From Bog-1198 sp963727045 (GTDB lineage Bacteria > Pseudomonadota > Gammaproteobacteria > Steroidobacterales > Steroidobacteraceae), in NCBI GenBank assembly GCA_963727045.1, contig CAVSES010000002.1, forward strand, positions 1,178,001 to 1,242,000: 64,000 bases of DNA, given 5' to 3'. Below, one piece after another: positions 1 to 7,413 of the stretch. Within the stretch, counting starts at the first letter, position 1, and every line of letters begins with the position of its first letter. The notes beneath the pieces were generated by a model. It had not been told where the DNA came from. It was given only the letters and a program-made list of their open reading frames with translations, and ran no database searches. A program made the translations under genes and the position numbers.

Positions 1-329
1 GCGTCCTGGCCGGCGTGGCCGAACGGGGTATGTCCGAGATCGTGCGCGAGGCAGATCGCCTCGGACAGCACTTCGTTGAGCTTGAGCGCCCCGGCGATGG
101 TGCGCGCGATCTGGGCAACCTCGAGCGAGTGAGTAAGCCGCGTCCTGTACAAGTCGCCTTCGTGATTGACGAAGACCTGGGTCTTGTAGACCAGCCGGCG
201 AAAGGCAGTCGAATGCACGATGCGGTCCCTGTCCCTCTGATATTCGGAACGGTATGCGGGCTTGGGTTCCGCGTGCCGCCGCCCGCGTGACTGTTCGTCA
301 TGCGCCGCGTAGGCGGCCAGAGCGCTCAC
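1..329 (-). CDS. dgt: dGTP triphosphohydrolase, N-terminal part (cut by window edge)
   Basis: Only the first 109 or so codons are in the window. The protein begins MSALAAYAAHDEQS with a GTG codon that shares GTGA with the aroB stop. It contains RDRDRIVHSTAFRRL, then the HD-domain signature THSLEVAQIAR and HDLGHTPFGHAG, where the His and His-Asp pairs would bind the catalytic metal. The family hydrolyses dGTP (or other dNTPs) to the nucleoside and triphosphate and helps set dNTP pools. It follows aroB directly, so translation is probably coupled. The C-terminal two thirds lie beyond base 1. Confidence 0.9.
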   Translation of the reverse strand, partial: MSALAAYAAHDEQSRGRRHAEPKPAYRSEYQRDRDRIVHSTAFRRLVYKTQVFVNHEGDLYRTRLTHSLEVAQIARTIAGALKLNEVLSEAICLAHDLGHTPFGHAGQD

Positions 330-1402
330 GCGAAGTACTCCGCCAGCGTCGCCTCTAGTGCAGCCTGAGTAAAGTCGCTCGTGACGACTGCTCGTCCGAG
401 TTTTTCGAGCAGCACCAGCCGCAGCGAACCGGCAAGCACCTTCTTGTCCATTTGCATCAGCTCCAACACCTTGAGCGCGGCGACGGGCGGCGCCGCGGTG
501 GGCAGGTGCGCCTTCACCAGGATGCCCCGGACTCGATCGAGGGTGGCGCGATCGATCAGCTGCAGGTGCAGCGACAACGTCGCGGCGATCAGCATCCCCA
601 GGCCCACGGCTTCGCCATGCAGGTAGGTCACGTAGCCGGTGGCCGCCTCGATGGCATGACCGAAGGTATGCCCGAAGTTGAGAATTGCCCGCAAGTTCTG
701 CTCGCGTTCGTCCTTGGCGACCACCGTCGCCTTGATCTCGCAGGACCTCGCAATGGCATAGGTCAGACTCTCGACGTCCCGCGCCAGCAGCTTGTCCATG
801 TTGTTGTCGAGCCAGTCGAAGAGCAGCGGATCCCACACACACCCGTACTTGATCACCTCGGCGAGCCCGGCGCGGAGCTCCCGGTCGGGAAGGCTCGCCA
901 GCGTATCCGTGTCCGCAATGACGCAGAGCGGCTGATAGAACGCGCCGATCAGATTCTTGCCGCCCGAATGATTGACTCCCGTCTTGCCGCCGACCGAAGA
1001 GTCGACCTGCGCCAGCAGCGTCGTGGGGAGCTGCACATAGCCGATGCCGCGCTGATAGCACGCGGCGGCAAACCCCGCGATGTCGCCGACCACTCCGCCG
1101 CCCAAGGCCAGCACCGTGGCGTCACGGTTCATCTTCTGGCCCACCAGCGCATCGAACACCCAGCCCGCGGTTTGCAGAGTCTTGTGCTGTTCCCCGTCGG
1201 GCAACAGGCATTCGGCGACCCTTCTCGAGGCGAGAGCGCCCGTCAATATCCCGAGATACAGACGAGCGACCGTCGTATTGGTGACGATCAACAAGTCCCG
1301 GCCGGGAATCAGGGAGTCGAGCAACTCACGGTCGGCCAGCAGCCCCGGGCCGATCGCGATGGGATAGCGTGAATGGCCTACATCTACTTGGAGGGTTTGC
1401 AC
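326..1402 (-). CDS. aroB: 3-dehydroquinate synthase
   Basis: This is the second enzyme of the shikimate pathway. It converts DAHP to 3-dehydroquinate with NAD and a divalent metal, in the cytoplasm. Visible landmarks are the NAD-binding GGGVVGDIAGFAA, the GKTGVNHSGGKNLIGAFYQP stretch, and the metal-binding NFGHTFGHAIE and HGEAVGLGM. The open frame extends upstream into aroK, but the GTG at 1402 (VQTLQVDVGHSRYPI) gives 358 residues, the normal family length, and lies 19 bases after the aroK stop. It overlaps dgt by GTGA at its 3' end. The aroK-aroB pair is the usual gammaproteobacterial arrangement. Confidence 0.95.
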   Translation of the reverse strand: MQTLQVDVGHSRYPIAIGPGLLADRELLDSLIPGRDLLIVTNTTVARLYLGILTGALASRRVAECLLPDGEQHKTLQTAGWVFDALVGQKMNRDATVLALGGGVVGDIAGFAAACYQRGIGYVQLPTTLLAQVDSSVGGKTGVNHSGGKNLIGAFYQPLCVIADTDTLASLPDRELRAGLAEVIKYGCVWDPLLFDWLDNNMDKLLARDVESLTYAIARSCEIKATVVAKDEREQNLRAILNFGHTFGHAIEAATGYVTYLHGEAVGLGMLIAATLSLHLQLIDRATLDRVRGILVKAHLPTAAPPVAALKVLELMQMDKKVLAGSLRLVLLEKLGRAVVTSDFTQAALEATLAEYFA

Positions 1403-1421
1403 GGCGTCGATTATACGAACC

Positions 1422-1949
1422 TTACGGAGCCTGCGCCCGCCGTAGCGTGTGATGTATCTCTTCCGCCACGAGCTGCACCCGGCGGCCGTCCGTCGAGACG
1501 GTGAAATCCGCAATCTGCGCGTACAGGGCCGCCCGGCGTTCCATCAGTTCATGAAGCTTGCGCTCCGGATCGGTGTCGTTCAGCAGCGGCCGATGCCTGC
1601 CATGGCGCGTGCGCTCGATCTGTTGGTCGATCGAGGTCGCCAGGTACACCACGACACCGCGTTCGGCGAGCGCCCGGCGGTTCTCTTCGTCGATCACCGC
1701 TCCGCCCCCGGTCGCCAGCACGATCGATTGCAGGCGGGTCAACCGTTCGATGGATTCCTTTTCACGGGCCCGGAAGCCGGCCTCACCCTCCTTTTCGAAG
1801 ATGAACGCGATGTCCACGCCGGTTCTCGCCTCGATGTCCGCGTCGCTGTCGTAAAAGGTGAAGCGCAGCGCGCGCGCGAGATGCCGTCCCACCGCCGTCT
1901 TGCCGGAACCCATGGGACCGATGAGAAAGATGTTGCGCTTGCCGAGCAT
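1422..1949 (-). CDS. aroK: shikimate kinase
   Basis: A 175-residue kinase that phosphorylates the 3-OH of shikimate with ATP. The N-terminus MLGKRNIFLIGPMGSGKTAVG carries the Walker A loop GPMGSGKT. DSDADIE is the substrate and Mg site, and FREKE-like FRAREKESIERL and LATGGGAV are the shikimate-binding motifs. RHGRHRPLL is the lid. It lies upstream of aroB with a 19-base gap. A terminator separates it from pilQ, so it needs its own promoter or read-through; I could not identify a convincing promoter in the 110 bases upstream. Confidence 0.95.
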   Translation of the reverse strand: MLGKRNIFLIGPMGSGKTAVGRHLARALRFTFYDSDADIEARTGVDIAFIFEKEGEAGFRAREKESIERLTRLQSIVLATGGGAVIDEENRRALAERGVVVYLATSIDQQIERTRHGRHRPLLNDTDPERKLHELMERRAALYAQIADFTVSTDGRRVQLVAEEIHHTLRRAQAP

Positions 1950-2013
1950 GGGGGCATTTTGTACGGTTTGGCGCCGCCCGGGGCGGGGAATTCACGACAT
2001 TATCTCCCGGAAT

Positions 2014-2042
2014 GAAAAAACCGCCTCCGCAGGCGGTTTCTT
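2014..2042 (-). terminator. intrinsic terminator after pilQ
   Basis: On the minus strand a perfect 9-bp stem (AAACCGCCT / AGGCGGTTT, loop of four) lies at 2018-2039 and is followed by a run of six Ts. It sits 24 bases after the pilQ stop and ends the pilMNOPQ operon before aroK. Confidence 0.85.
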
Positions 2043-2065
2043 CGATCGGCGCCCGCGGCCGAATC

Positions 2066-4222
2066 TCAATACAGATTCGATCCCTCGCGCAGGATCTTCG
2101 GGGTGATGAAGATCAGGAGTTCGGTCTTGTTGTTGATCTTCGTCGTGCTCTTGAACAGGTTGCCGAGCACCGGGATGTCGCCGAAGAACGGGACCTTGTT
2201 GGCCGATTGCGACTTGGTGGTATCGAGAATGCCGCCGAGCACCACGGTCTGACCGTCGTTGACCAGCACCTGGGTGATGATCTGCCGCGTGTCGATCGAG
2301 GGCACCGTACCTCCCGTGGCGCTCGTCACCTGCTGGCCGACCGAGTCGTCCGATACGTCAAGATCCAGAATCACGCGGTTGTCCGGCGTGATCAGCGGCG
2401 TCACCTTGAGCGACAGCACGGCGTTCTTGAATTGGGTGGTCGTGGCGCCGCTCGAAGCCGATTCCTGATAGGGAATCTCGACGCCCTGCATGATCGTGGC
2501 TTGCTTCTGGTTCGCGGTAATGACGCGCGGCGAGGATATCACTTCGCTCTTTCCCTCGTTCTGCGCGGCCGTGAGCTCAAGGTCGATGATGTGGCTGCCG
2601 CCCAAGACCGATATGCCGATGCTGCCGTTGGTATTCGCCGCCGGCACATTGACTTGGTAGCGATTGTCGAGCGTCGGGGTGGTGACGGGCGTGGCCCTGC
2701 CGCCGCCCGCCAGGTTGGAAATTCCGGACTGGGTCATGGTGTCCGCACCCGCCCCGTTGCCCGTGACGGAGATCAGGCTGTTGGGGCCCGCGGTGGTGTA
2801 GCCGGTGATACCGAGTTTGGCGCCCAAATCACGCTCAAAGGTGTCGCTCACGATCACGATGCGCGCTTCGATCAACACCTGTTTCACCGGAACGTCGAGC
2901 GTCTGCACCAGACGCCGGATGTCGGCCAGATTTTCAGCGGTGTCCTGCACAAGAAGCGTATTGGTGCGCTCGTCGACCGAGAGGCTGCCGCGCGGCGAGA
3001 GCATGGAGTTTCTCCCCGCAGCACCACCCCCGCCGCCGCCGGCACCGGTCGGCCTGATCAGCTTGGCCAGATCCGAGACCTTGGCGTAATTGACCTGCAT
3101 GAATTCGGTGCGCACCGGGGCGAGCTCCTGCACTTCTTTGTGGGCGGCGAGCTCGGCCTTTTCCCGCGACGCGAGTTCCGCGGTCGGTCCGATGATGATG
3201 ACGTTGTCCTGCCGGCGCTTGTCCAATCCCTTGGTGCGCAACACGATGTCGAGTGCCTGATCCCAGGGCACATTTTGCAGCCGCAGCGTCAGGTTGCCCG
3301 TCACCGAATCGCTGACGACGATGTTCTGGCCGCTGGTGTCCGCCAGGAGCTGCAGCACCGAGCGCACGTCGATGTCCTGGAAATTCAGCGTCAGACGCTC
3401 GCCGGTGTACTCCTTCTTCTCGTCGGCGGCGGCATGCTTGAGCGAGGGCTTGATCTCGATGGTGTACTGGTTGTCGGACTGGTAAGCCAGCTGTTCGAAG
3501 TCGCCCTGGGAGCTGATCACCAACCGCGAACTGCCCTCGACCCGCACCGCATCGACGGTTTGCACCGGCGTCGCGAAATCCATGACGTCATAGCGGCGCA
3601 TGAGGTTCTTGGGCATCAGGGTGCCGGCAAAGTCGACCACGACTTGATTCCCTTCCTGGCGCACGTTGACTGGCGTACGGGGATCCGTCAGCTGCACGAT
3701 GACTCTGCCGGTGCCGTCCGCACCGCGCCGGAAATCGATGGTGCGGATCGCGCGTTCCGCGGCCGTGCCTGCGCCGGAGCCTGCGCGAGCCACGGTCGAC
3801 TGTTTGGCGGCTGCGCCCTGCTGGCCGCCGAGCGTGACGGTAATGTCGTTGCCGTCCACCTTGGTGGTGTACGGCAGCAAGGAGTCCACATTGACGACCA
3901 AACGGGTGCGGCCATTGGCCTCGGCGGCAAGCACCGTATCGACGCCTCCGGAGCGGACGTCGATGCGCCGCGACGCCAGTGCGAGTGTGGTGTTCGGCAA
4001 GTCGAACGCGATGCGCGCGGGCTTGTCGATGGTGAACGGCAGGGGCTCGGGAGCCGGGCCGCTCATGTGCAGCTTGAGCTGCACCTGTTGACCCGATAAG
4101 GTCTGAACGTCGATCGACTCTAGTTTGACCGGATCCGCGGCCCGCGCCGCAAAGCTGAACGCGCCCAGTGCGGCGAGCGCCATCGCCCCGATCATCGACG
4201 TCCGAATCTTGAATCTAATCAT
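2066..4222 (-). CDS. pilQ: type IV pilus secretin PilQ
   Basis: Outer-membrane secretin through which the type IV pilus passes. It is 718 residues from the ATG at 4222 (MIRFKIRTSMIGAMALAALG), with a signal peptide of about 28 residues ending ARA. Two AMIN-like beta domains follow (VQLKLHMSGPAPEPLPFTI and GRVIVQLTDPRTPVNVRQEG). An STN/secretin N0 domain comes next (LTLNFQDIDVRSVLQLLADT), then an N1 domain with a Gly-rich insertion (GAGGGGGGAAG) and the secretin barrel. The barrel ends VPFFGDIPVLGNLFKS and TELLIFITPKIL, both strong secretin signatures. A longer in-frame extension upstream runs through pilP in another reading frame and is not real. It is the last gene of pilMNOPQ. Confidence 0.95.
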   Translation of the reverse strand: MIRFKIRTSMIGAMALAALGAFSFAARAADPVKLESIDVQTLSGQQVQLKLHMSGPAPEPLPFTIDKPARIAFDLPNTTLALASRRIDVRSGGVDTVLAAEANGRTRLVVNVDSLLPYTTKVDGNDITVTLGGQQGAAAKQSTVARAGSGAGTAAERAIRTIDFRRGADGTGRVIVQLTDPRTPVNVRQEGNQVVVDFAGTLMPKNLMRRYDVMDFATPVQTVDAVRVEGSSRLVISSQGDFEQLAYQSDNQYTIEIKPSLKHAAADEKKEYTGERLTLNFQDIDVRSVLQLLADTSGQNIVVSDSVTGNLTLRLQNVPWDQALDIVLRTKGLDKRRQDNVIIIGPTAELASREKAELAAHKEVQELAPVRTEFMQVNYAKVSDLAKLIRPTGAGGGGGGAAGRNSMLSPRGSLSVDERTNTLLVQDTAENLADIRRLVQTLDVPVKQVLIEARIVIVSDTFERDLGAKLGITGYTTAGPNSLISVTGNGAGADTMTQSGISNLAGGGRATPVTTPTLDNRYQVNVPAANTNGSIGISVLGGSHIIDLELTAAQNEGKSEVISSPRVITANQKQATIMQGVEIPYQESASSGATTTQFKNAVLSLKVTPLITPDNRVILDLDVSDDSVGQQVTSATGGTVPSIDTRQIITQVLVNDGQTVVLGGILDTTKSQSANKVPFFGDIPVLGNLFKSTTKINNKTELLIFITPKILREGSNLY

Positions 4223-4242
4223 GCTCTCTTCTCCCTGTGGTC

Positions 4243-4773
4243 TCAATTGGCCAACGCCAACGAGGCCGGTCGCTCGATATATCCGCCGAGCCCATCCGGT
4301 ATGATTTCTACGAGGCTGATCTTCCCGCCCGTAATTTCCGTCACTTTGCCGTCGTTCTGGCCCAGGTAGTTGCCGGGCTGAACCTTGTGCACCAGGCCGT
4401 CCTTGGATTGGACGAGCCCGTAGAAGCTGCTGCCCACCTTGAAGGTGCCGACCATTTTCAGCGTATCCAAGGAAAACCCTTCCAGGAACTCGCGGTTGCG
4501 GCGCGAACTCGGCCGCACGCCGGTGAGGCCGCCGGTCGCGTTGGGTCCCACGGGCTGAAACGGCGACCGCAGCTTCGAGGCGCTGTACACGTACGTCTCG
4601 TAGGGCTTCACTTCCGGCAGCGCTTGTATGCGTCCGCCGGGCTTCTTCTTGGTCTCGGCAATCCATTTCTGAAGATCGGACTGGCCGCTGGAACAGCCGG
4701 CCAGGCCCAAACCGACGAGGACGGCGCCGATGACGCCCGCGTTGCGGAGGCGGACCATGAACGTATATCTCAC
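4243..4773 (-). CDS. pilP: type IV pilus assembly lipoprotein PilP
   Basis: Inner-membrane lipoprotein that links the PilMNO alignment complex to PilQ. The lipobox LAGC puts the lipidated Cys at residue 27, followed by the family motif QSDLQKWIAETKKKPGGRI and a C-terminal beta domain (VGSSFYGLVQSKDGLVHKVQPGNYLGQNDGKV). The length of 176 residues is typical. The GTG start shares GTGA with the pilO stop; an ATG six codons in (4758) is an alternative. Confidence 0.93.
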   Translation of the reverse strand: MRYTFMVRLRNAGVIGAVLVGLGLAGCSSGQSDLQKWIAETKKKPGGRIQALPEVKPYETYVYSASKLRSPFQPVGPNATGGLTGVRPSSRRNREFLEGFSLDTLKMVGTFKVGSSFYGLVQSKDGLVHKVQPGNYLGQNDGKVTEITGGKISLVEIIPDGLGGYIERPASLALAN

Positions 4774-5414
4774 GTCTTCTTACCTCCCGTCTTCTTCTTC
4801 GCCGCCGGGTGCGCGCCGCCTTCATCTTCGATGTACCGGTACGTCTTCGCGGTCACGTCCATGGTCAGGTTGTCGTAGTTGCCTTTGGGATCCAAGGGCG
4901 TGATCTGAATGTCGTGCAGCGTGACGATGCGCGGCAGCGCGGCTATGCCGCTGACGAAATTGCCGAAGTCGTGATAGGTGCCCACCAGCTTGATCTTGAT
5001 CGGGAGTTCGGCATAAAAGCCGTTGCCCTTCTCGCCGCCCGGCTGAAAGAGCTTCTCCTGCAATCCCGCCGCGAGGCCGGTCTGCGAGATGTCCACCAGC
5101 AGGTTCGGAACCTCGGTCTTGCCGGGCAATTGCCGCAGCATCGCGCCGAAACTGCGTTCCATTTCAGCGAGCTGCGTGCGGTAGGCGTCGAGGTTTGCCG
5201 CGCGCTGCTGCTTGCTTTCGAATTGCGCGCGCAAATCGAGTTCATCCGCCTGCGCCTTCTGCAAGATCGGTCGGTCGTCGTTCCACACGAACAGGTACCA
5301 GGCCACCGAGGCGACCACTGCGAAGATCAACGCGATGAAGAATGCGCGTACCGGCAGCGGCCAGCGGCCGACGTCGCGTGGGTCGAGCGTACGGATCTGA
5401 TCAAAAAAGTTCAT
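4770..5414 (-). CDS. pilO: type IV pilus inner-membrane platform protein PilO
   Basis: Bitopic inner-membrane protein of 214 residues that pairs with PilN. It has a short cytoplasmic N-terminus (MNFFDQIRTLDPRDVGRWPLP), one membrane segment at about residues 25-45 and a periplasmic coiled coil (LQKAQADELDLRAQFESKQQ). A ferredoxin-like domain follows, including the family motif LPGKTEVPNLLVDISQTG. The C-terminal tail is Lys-rich. It overlaps pilN by ATGA and pilP by GTGA, so the three are translationally coupled. Confidence 0.93.
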   Translation of the reverse strand: MNFFDQIRTLDPRDVGRWPLPVRAFFIALIFAVVASVAWYLFVWNDDRPILQKAQADELDLRAQFESKQQRAANLDAYRTQLAEMERSFGAMLRQLPGKTEVPNLLVDISQTGLAAGLQEKLFQPGGEKGNGFYAELPIKIKLVGTYHDFGNFVSGIAALPRIVTLHDIQITPLDPKGNYDNLTMDVTAKTYRYIEDEGGAHPAAKKKTGGKKT

Positions 5415-6001
5415 TTCGCCGCAACCTTCTTCACCGTTGTTTCACCGCCGTGTTCGAGGTCCACGCCGACCACGTCGCTGGTGAGCGTGAAATTCGAGCC
5501 GCCCGTCGCGGAATCCTTGCTGGACTCGACCACTTGCAGCACCGGGTTATCCATCCACACCGACGAATCGATATTGCGCATGAATGTCGACACCCTGGTG
5601 CTCGACTGCGCAACGCCGTGAATCTCGAGCCGGTTCCCGGTCTGCTTGATCGCCGTGAGATAGATCCCGTCCGGAACCGTTTTGACGATCTCGTCGAACA
5701 GATGCACGATCTCGGGCCGCTTGCGCTGCAGCTTCTCGATGATTTCCATGCGCGCGACCAGCCGCTGCTTGCGGTTTTCCAGATCTTGAATGTCGGCGAT
5801 CTGCGCATCGAGCTTGACGATCTCCTTCTTGAGGAGATTGTTCTTTGCATTCTGCGAATCGGTCCAGCTCGAGTAGAGAAGCTTGCCGCCGACCACGAAG
5901 ATGCCGGCGGCAAACACGGCGCCGGCGGCGGCGACCATGAACTCGCGGCGTCGCACTTTGCGTTCTTGTTCGCGCCAGGGAAGTAGATTGATACGCGGCA
6001 T
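5411..6001 (-). CDS. pilN: type IV pilus inner-membrane protein PilN
   Basis: Bitopic protein of 196 residues. The cytoplasmic N-terminus MPRINLLPWREQERKVRRREF contains the conserved INLLPWRE motif that docks into PilM. One membrane segment follows (about 22-40), then a coiled coil (SQNAKNNLLKKEIVKLDAQI) and a periplasmic domain with PDGIYLTAIKQTGNRLEIHGVAQS. It forms a heterodimer with PilO. It lies nine bases after pilM. Confidence 0.94.
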   Translation of the reverse strand: MPRINLLPWREQERKVRRREFMVAAAGAVFAAGIFVVGGKLLYSSWTDSQNAKNNLLKKEIVKLDAQIADIQDLENRKQRLVARMEIIEKLQRKRPEIVHLFDEIVKTVPDGIYLTAIKQTGNRLEIHGVAQSSTRVSTFMRNIDSSVWMDNPVLQVVESSKDSATGGSNFTLTSDVVGVDLEHGGETTVKKVAAK

Positions 6002-6010
6002 GGCAGCTCT

Positions 6011-7075
6011 TTAGTCGAAGCTTCGCAGCGCGAGGCCGCAGGCTGTGAGTAACGCGGTGGCATCACGGCCCACGGCTTGCGCCTTGGCCTTGGATGACAC
6101 CTTCATGTTGCCGAGCGGATCACCTTTGTCCGCAGGCACGCCGACGCGGCTGGAGATGACGTCCGCCACGCCCGGTATGTTCGCGCAGCCGCCGCAAATC
6201 AATATCTGATCGGGCTGCGAGCGGCCGCTGCCGGATGCCAGATAGAATTGCAGCGAGCGGCTGACCTGCTGGGTCATGTCGTCGATGAAAGGGTCGAGCA
6301 CTTCCGGCTGATAGTTGCTCGGCAGGCCGCCTTCCTTCTTGGCGCGGCCGGCCTCTTCCATGGAGAGCCCGTAGGTGCGCATGATTTCTTCGGTGAGCTG
6401 CTGTCCGCCGAATGCGAAATCGCGCGTGTATATGACTCTCATGTCGCGCAGCACGCTGAACGTCGTGCTGCTGGCGCCGAAGTCCACCACCGCAACGGTC
6501 CGGTCGAGGCCGCCGTCCGGCATCTGGTGACGCATGAGTGCGCAGGCGTTCTCGAGGGCGAAGGCTTCGACATCGACCAGATGTGTCGTGAGGCCCGACG
6601 CCTGCACGGCGGCCTGGCGCTGCTCGACGTTTTCGGTGCGGGTCGCGACCAGAAGCACATCGAGCATTTCAGGGTCCTTTTCCGAGGGTCCCACGACTTG
6701 ATAGTCGTAGCTGACTTCTTCCATCGGAAAGGGAATGTATTGGTCGGCCTGCATCTCGACCTGACCTTCGAGTTCGTTTTCGCCGAGATTCTTCGGCATT
6801 TGAATCACTTTGGTGATCGCGGCGTCGCCTGAGATCGCGATCGCGGCAAGGCGGCTCTTGGCGCCGGAGCGCTTCACCGCGCGCCGAATGGCCTCGCCGA
6901 CCGCCTCCGCATCCACGATCGCTTTTTCGTTGATGGCGTTATGGGGCGTGGGTTCCGCCGCATAGGACTCAACGCGATACTGGCCACCCGACATCGTGAG
7001 CTCGATAAGCTTCACCGATGAGGTGGTTATGTCAAGTCCCAAAAGCGGACGATATCTTTTGCCAAACGACCACAC
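6011..7075 (-). CDS. pilM: type IV pilus assembly ATPase-fold protein PilM
   Basis: Actin-like cytoplasmic protein of 354 residues that binds nucleotide and the PilN N-terminus. Visible are LLGLDITTSSVKLIEL (phosphate 1), VAVVDFGASSTTFSVL (phosphate 2) and ILICGGCANIPGVADVI (adenosine motif). The start is GTG at 7075 (GTG TGG TCG TTT), with AAGGA about ten bases upstream. It is the first gene of the pil operon, so the promoter lies in the 7076-7413 divergent region shared with mrcA. Confidence 0.94.
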   Translation of the reverse strand: MWSFGKRYRPLLGLDITTSSVKLIELTMSGGQYRVESYAAEPTPHNAINEKAIVDAEAVGEAIRRAVKRSGAKSRLAAIAISGDAAITKVIQMPKNLGENELEGQVEMQADQYIPFPMEEVSYDYQVVGPSEKDPEMLDVLLVATRTENVEQRQAAVQASGLTTHLVDVEAFALENACALMRHQMPDGGLDRTVAVVDFGASSTTFSVLRDMRVIYTRDFAFGGQQLTEEIMRTYGLSMEEAGRAKKEGGLPSNYQPEVLDPFIDDMTQQVSRSLQFYLASGSGRSQPDQILICGGCANIPGVADVISSRVGVPADKGDPLGNMKVSSKAKAQAVGRDATALLTACGLALRSFD

Positions 7076-7413
7076 AGCGTTTTTTCCTTTTTCGCTCAGT
7101 ACCTTGGAGGTCGAAACCGGTGCACGAGACTAACTACGCCAAGCAAACTTAGCAAGAAACTGTTAAATAGAACGTGAAGCTACTCACGGTAATCACCGCC
7201 GGGCAGCGGCTGCCGCGCAAAGTGGGATCTGCGACAATTCCGTCGCGATCGAAGTACGCGCATCGAGTCATCCGTTCAGACCTCGTCGCCCCAAGGGCGC
7301 GATTGGTTAAGCTTGGTCTGGCAACCCCGCTATCCTAAGAGCAGGAGCCCGTCAGGACCGGTGGCTTTGCGTCCTCATCTTTCGATGAGTATGCCCATGT
7401 ATCCGGCGGTAAT
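7076..7413. promoter_or_regulatory. divergent pilM / mrcA intergenic region
   Basis: 338 bases between two divergent operons. I see no credible gene in it. It must hold promoters for both pilM and mrcA, but no -35/-10 pair is convincing by eye. The pilM ribosome site lies at its left end. Confidence 0.6.

Noticed and set aside
2012..4099. A 695-codon open frame on the plus strand
   Set aside because: It is antisense to pilQ, whose secretin motifs are unmistakable; long antisense frames are expected in GC-rich DNA.
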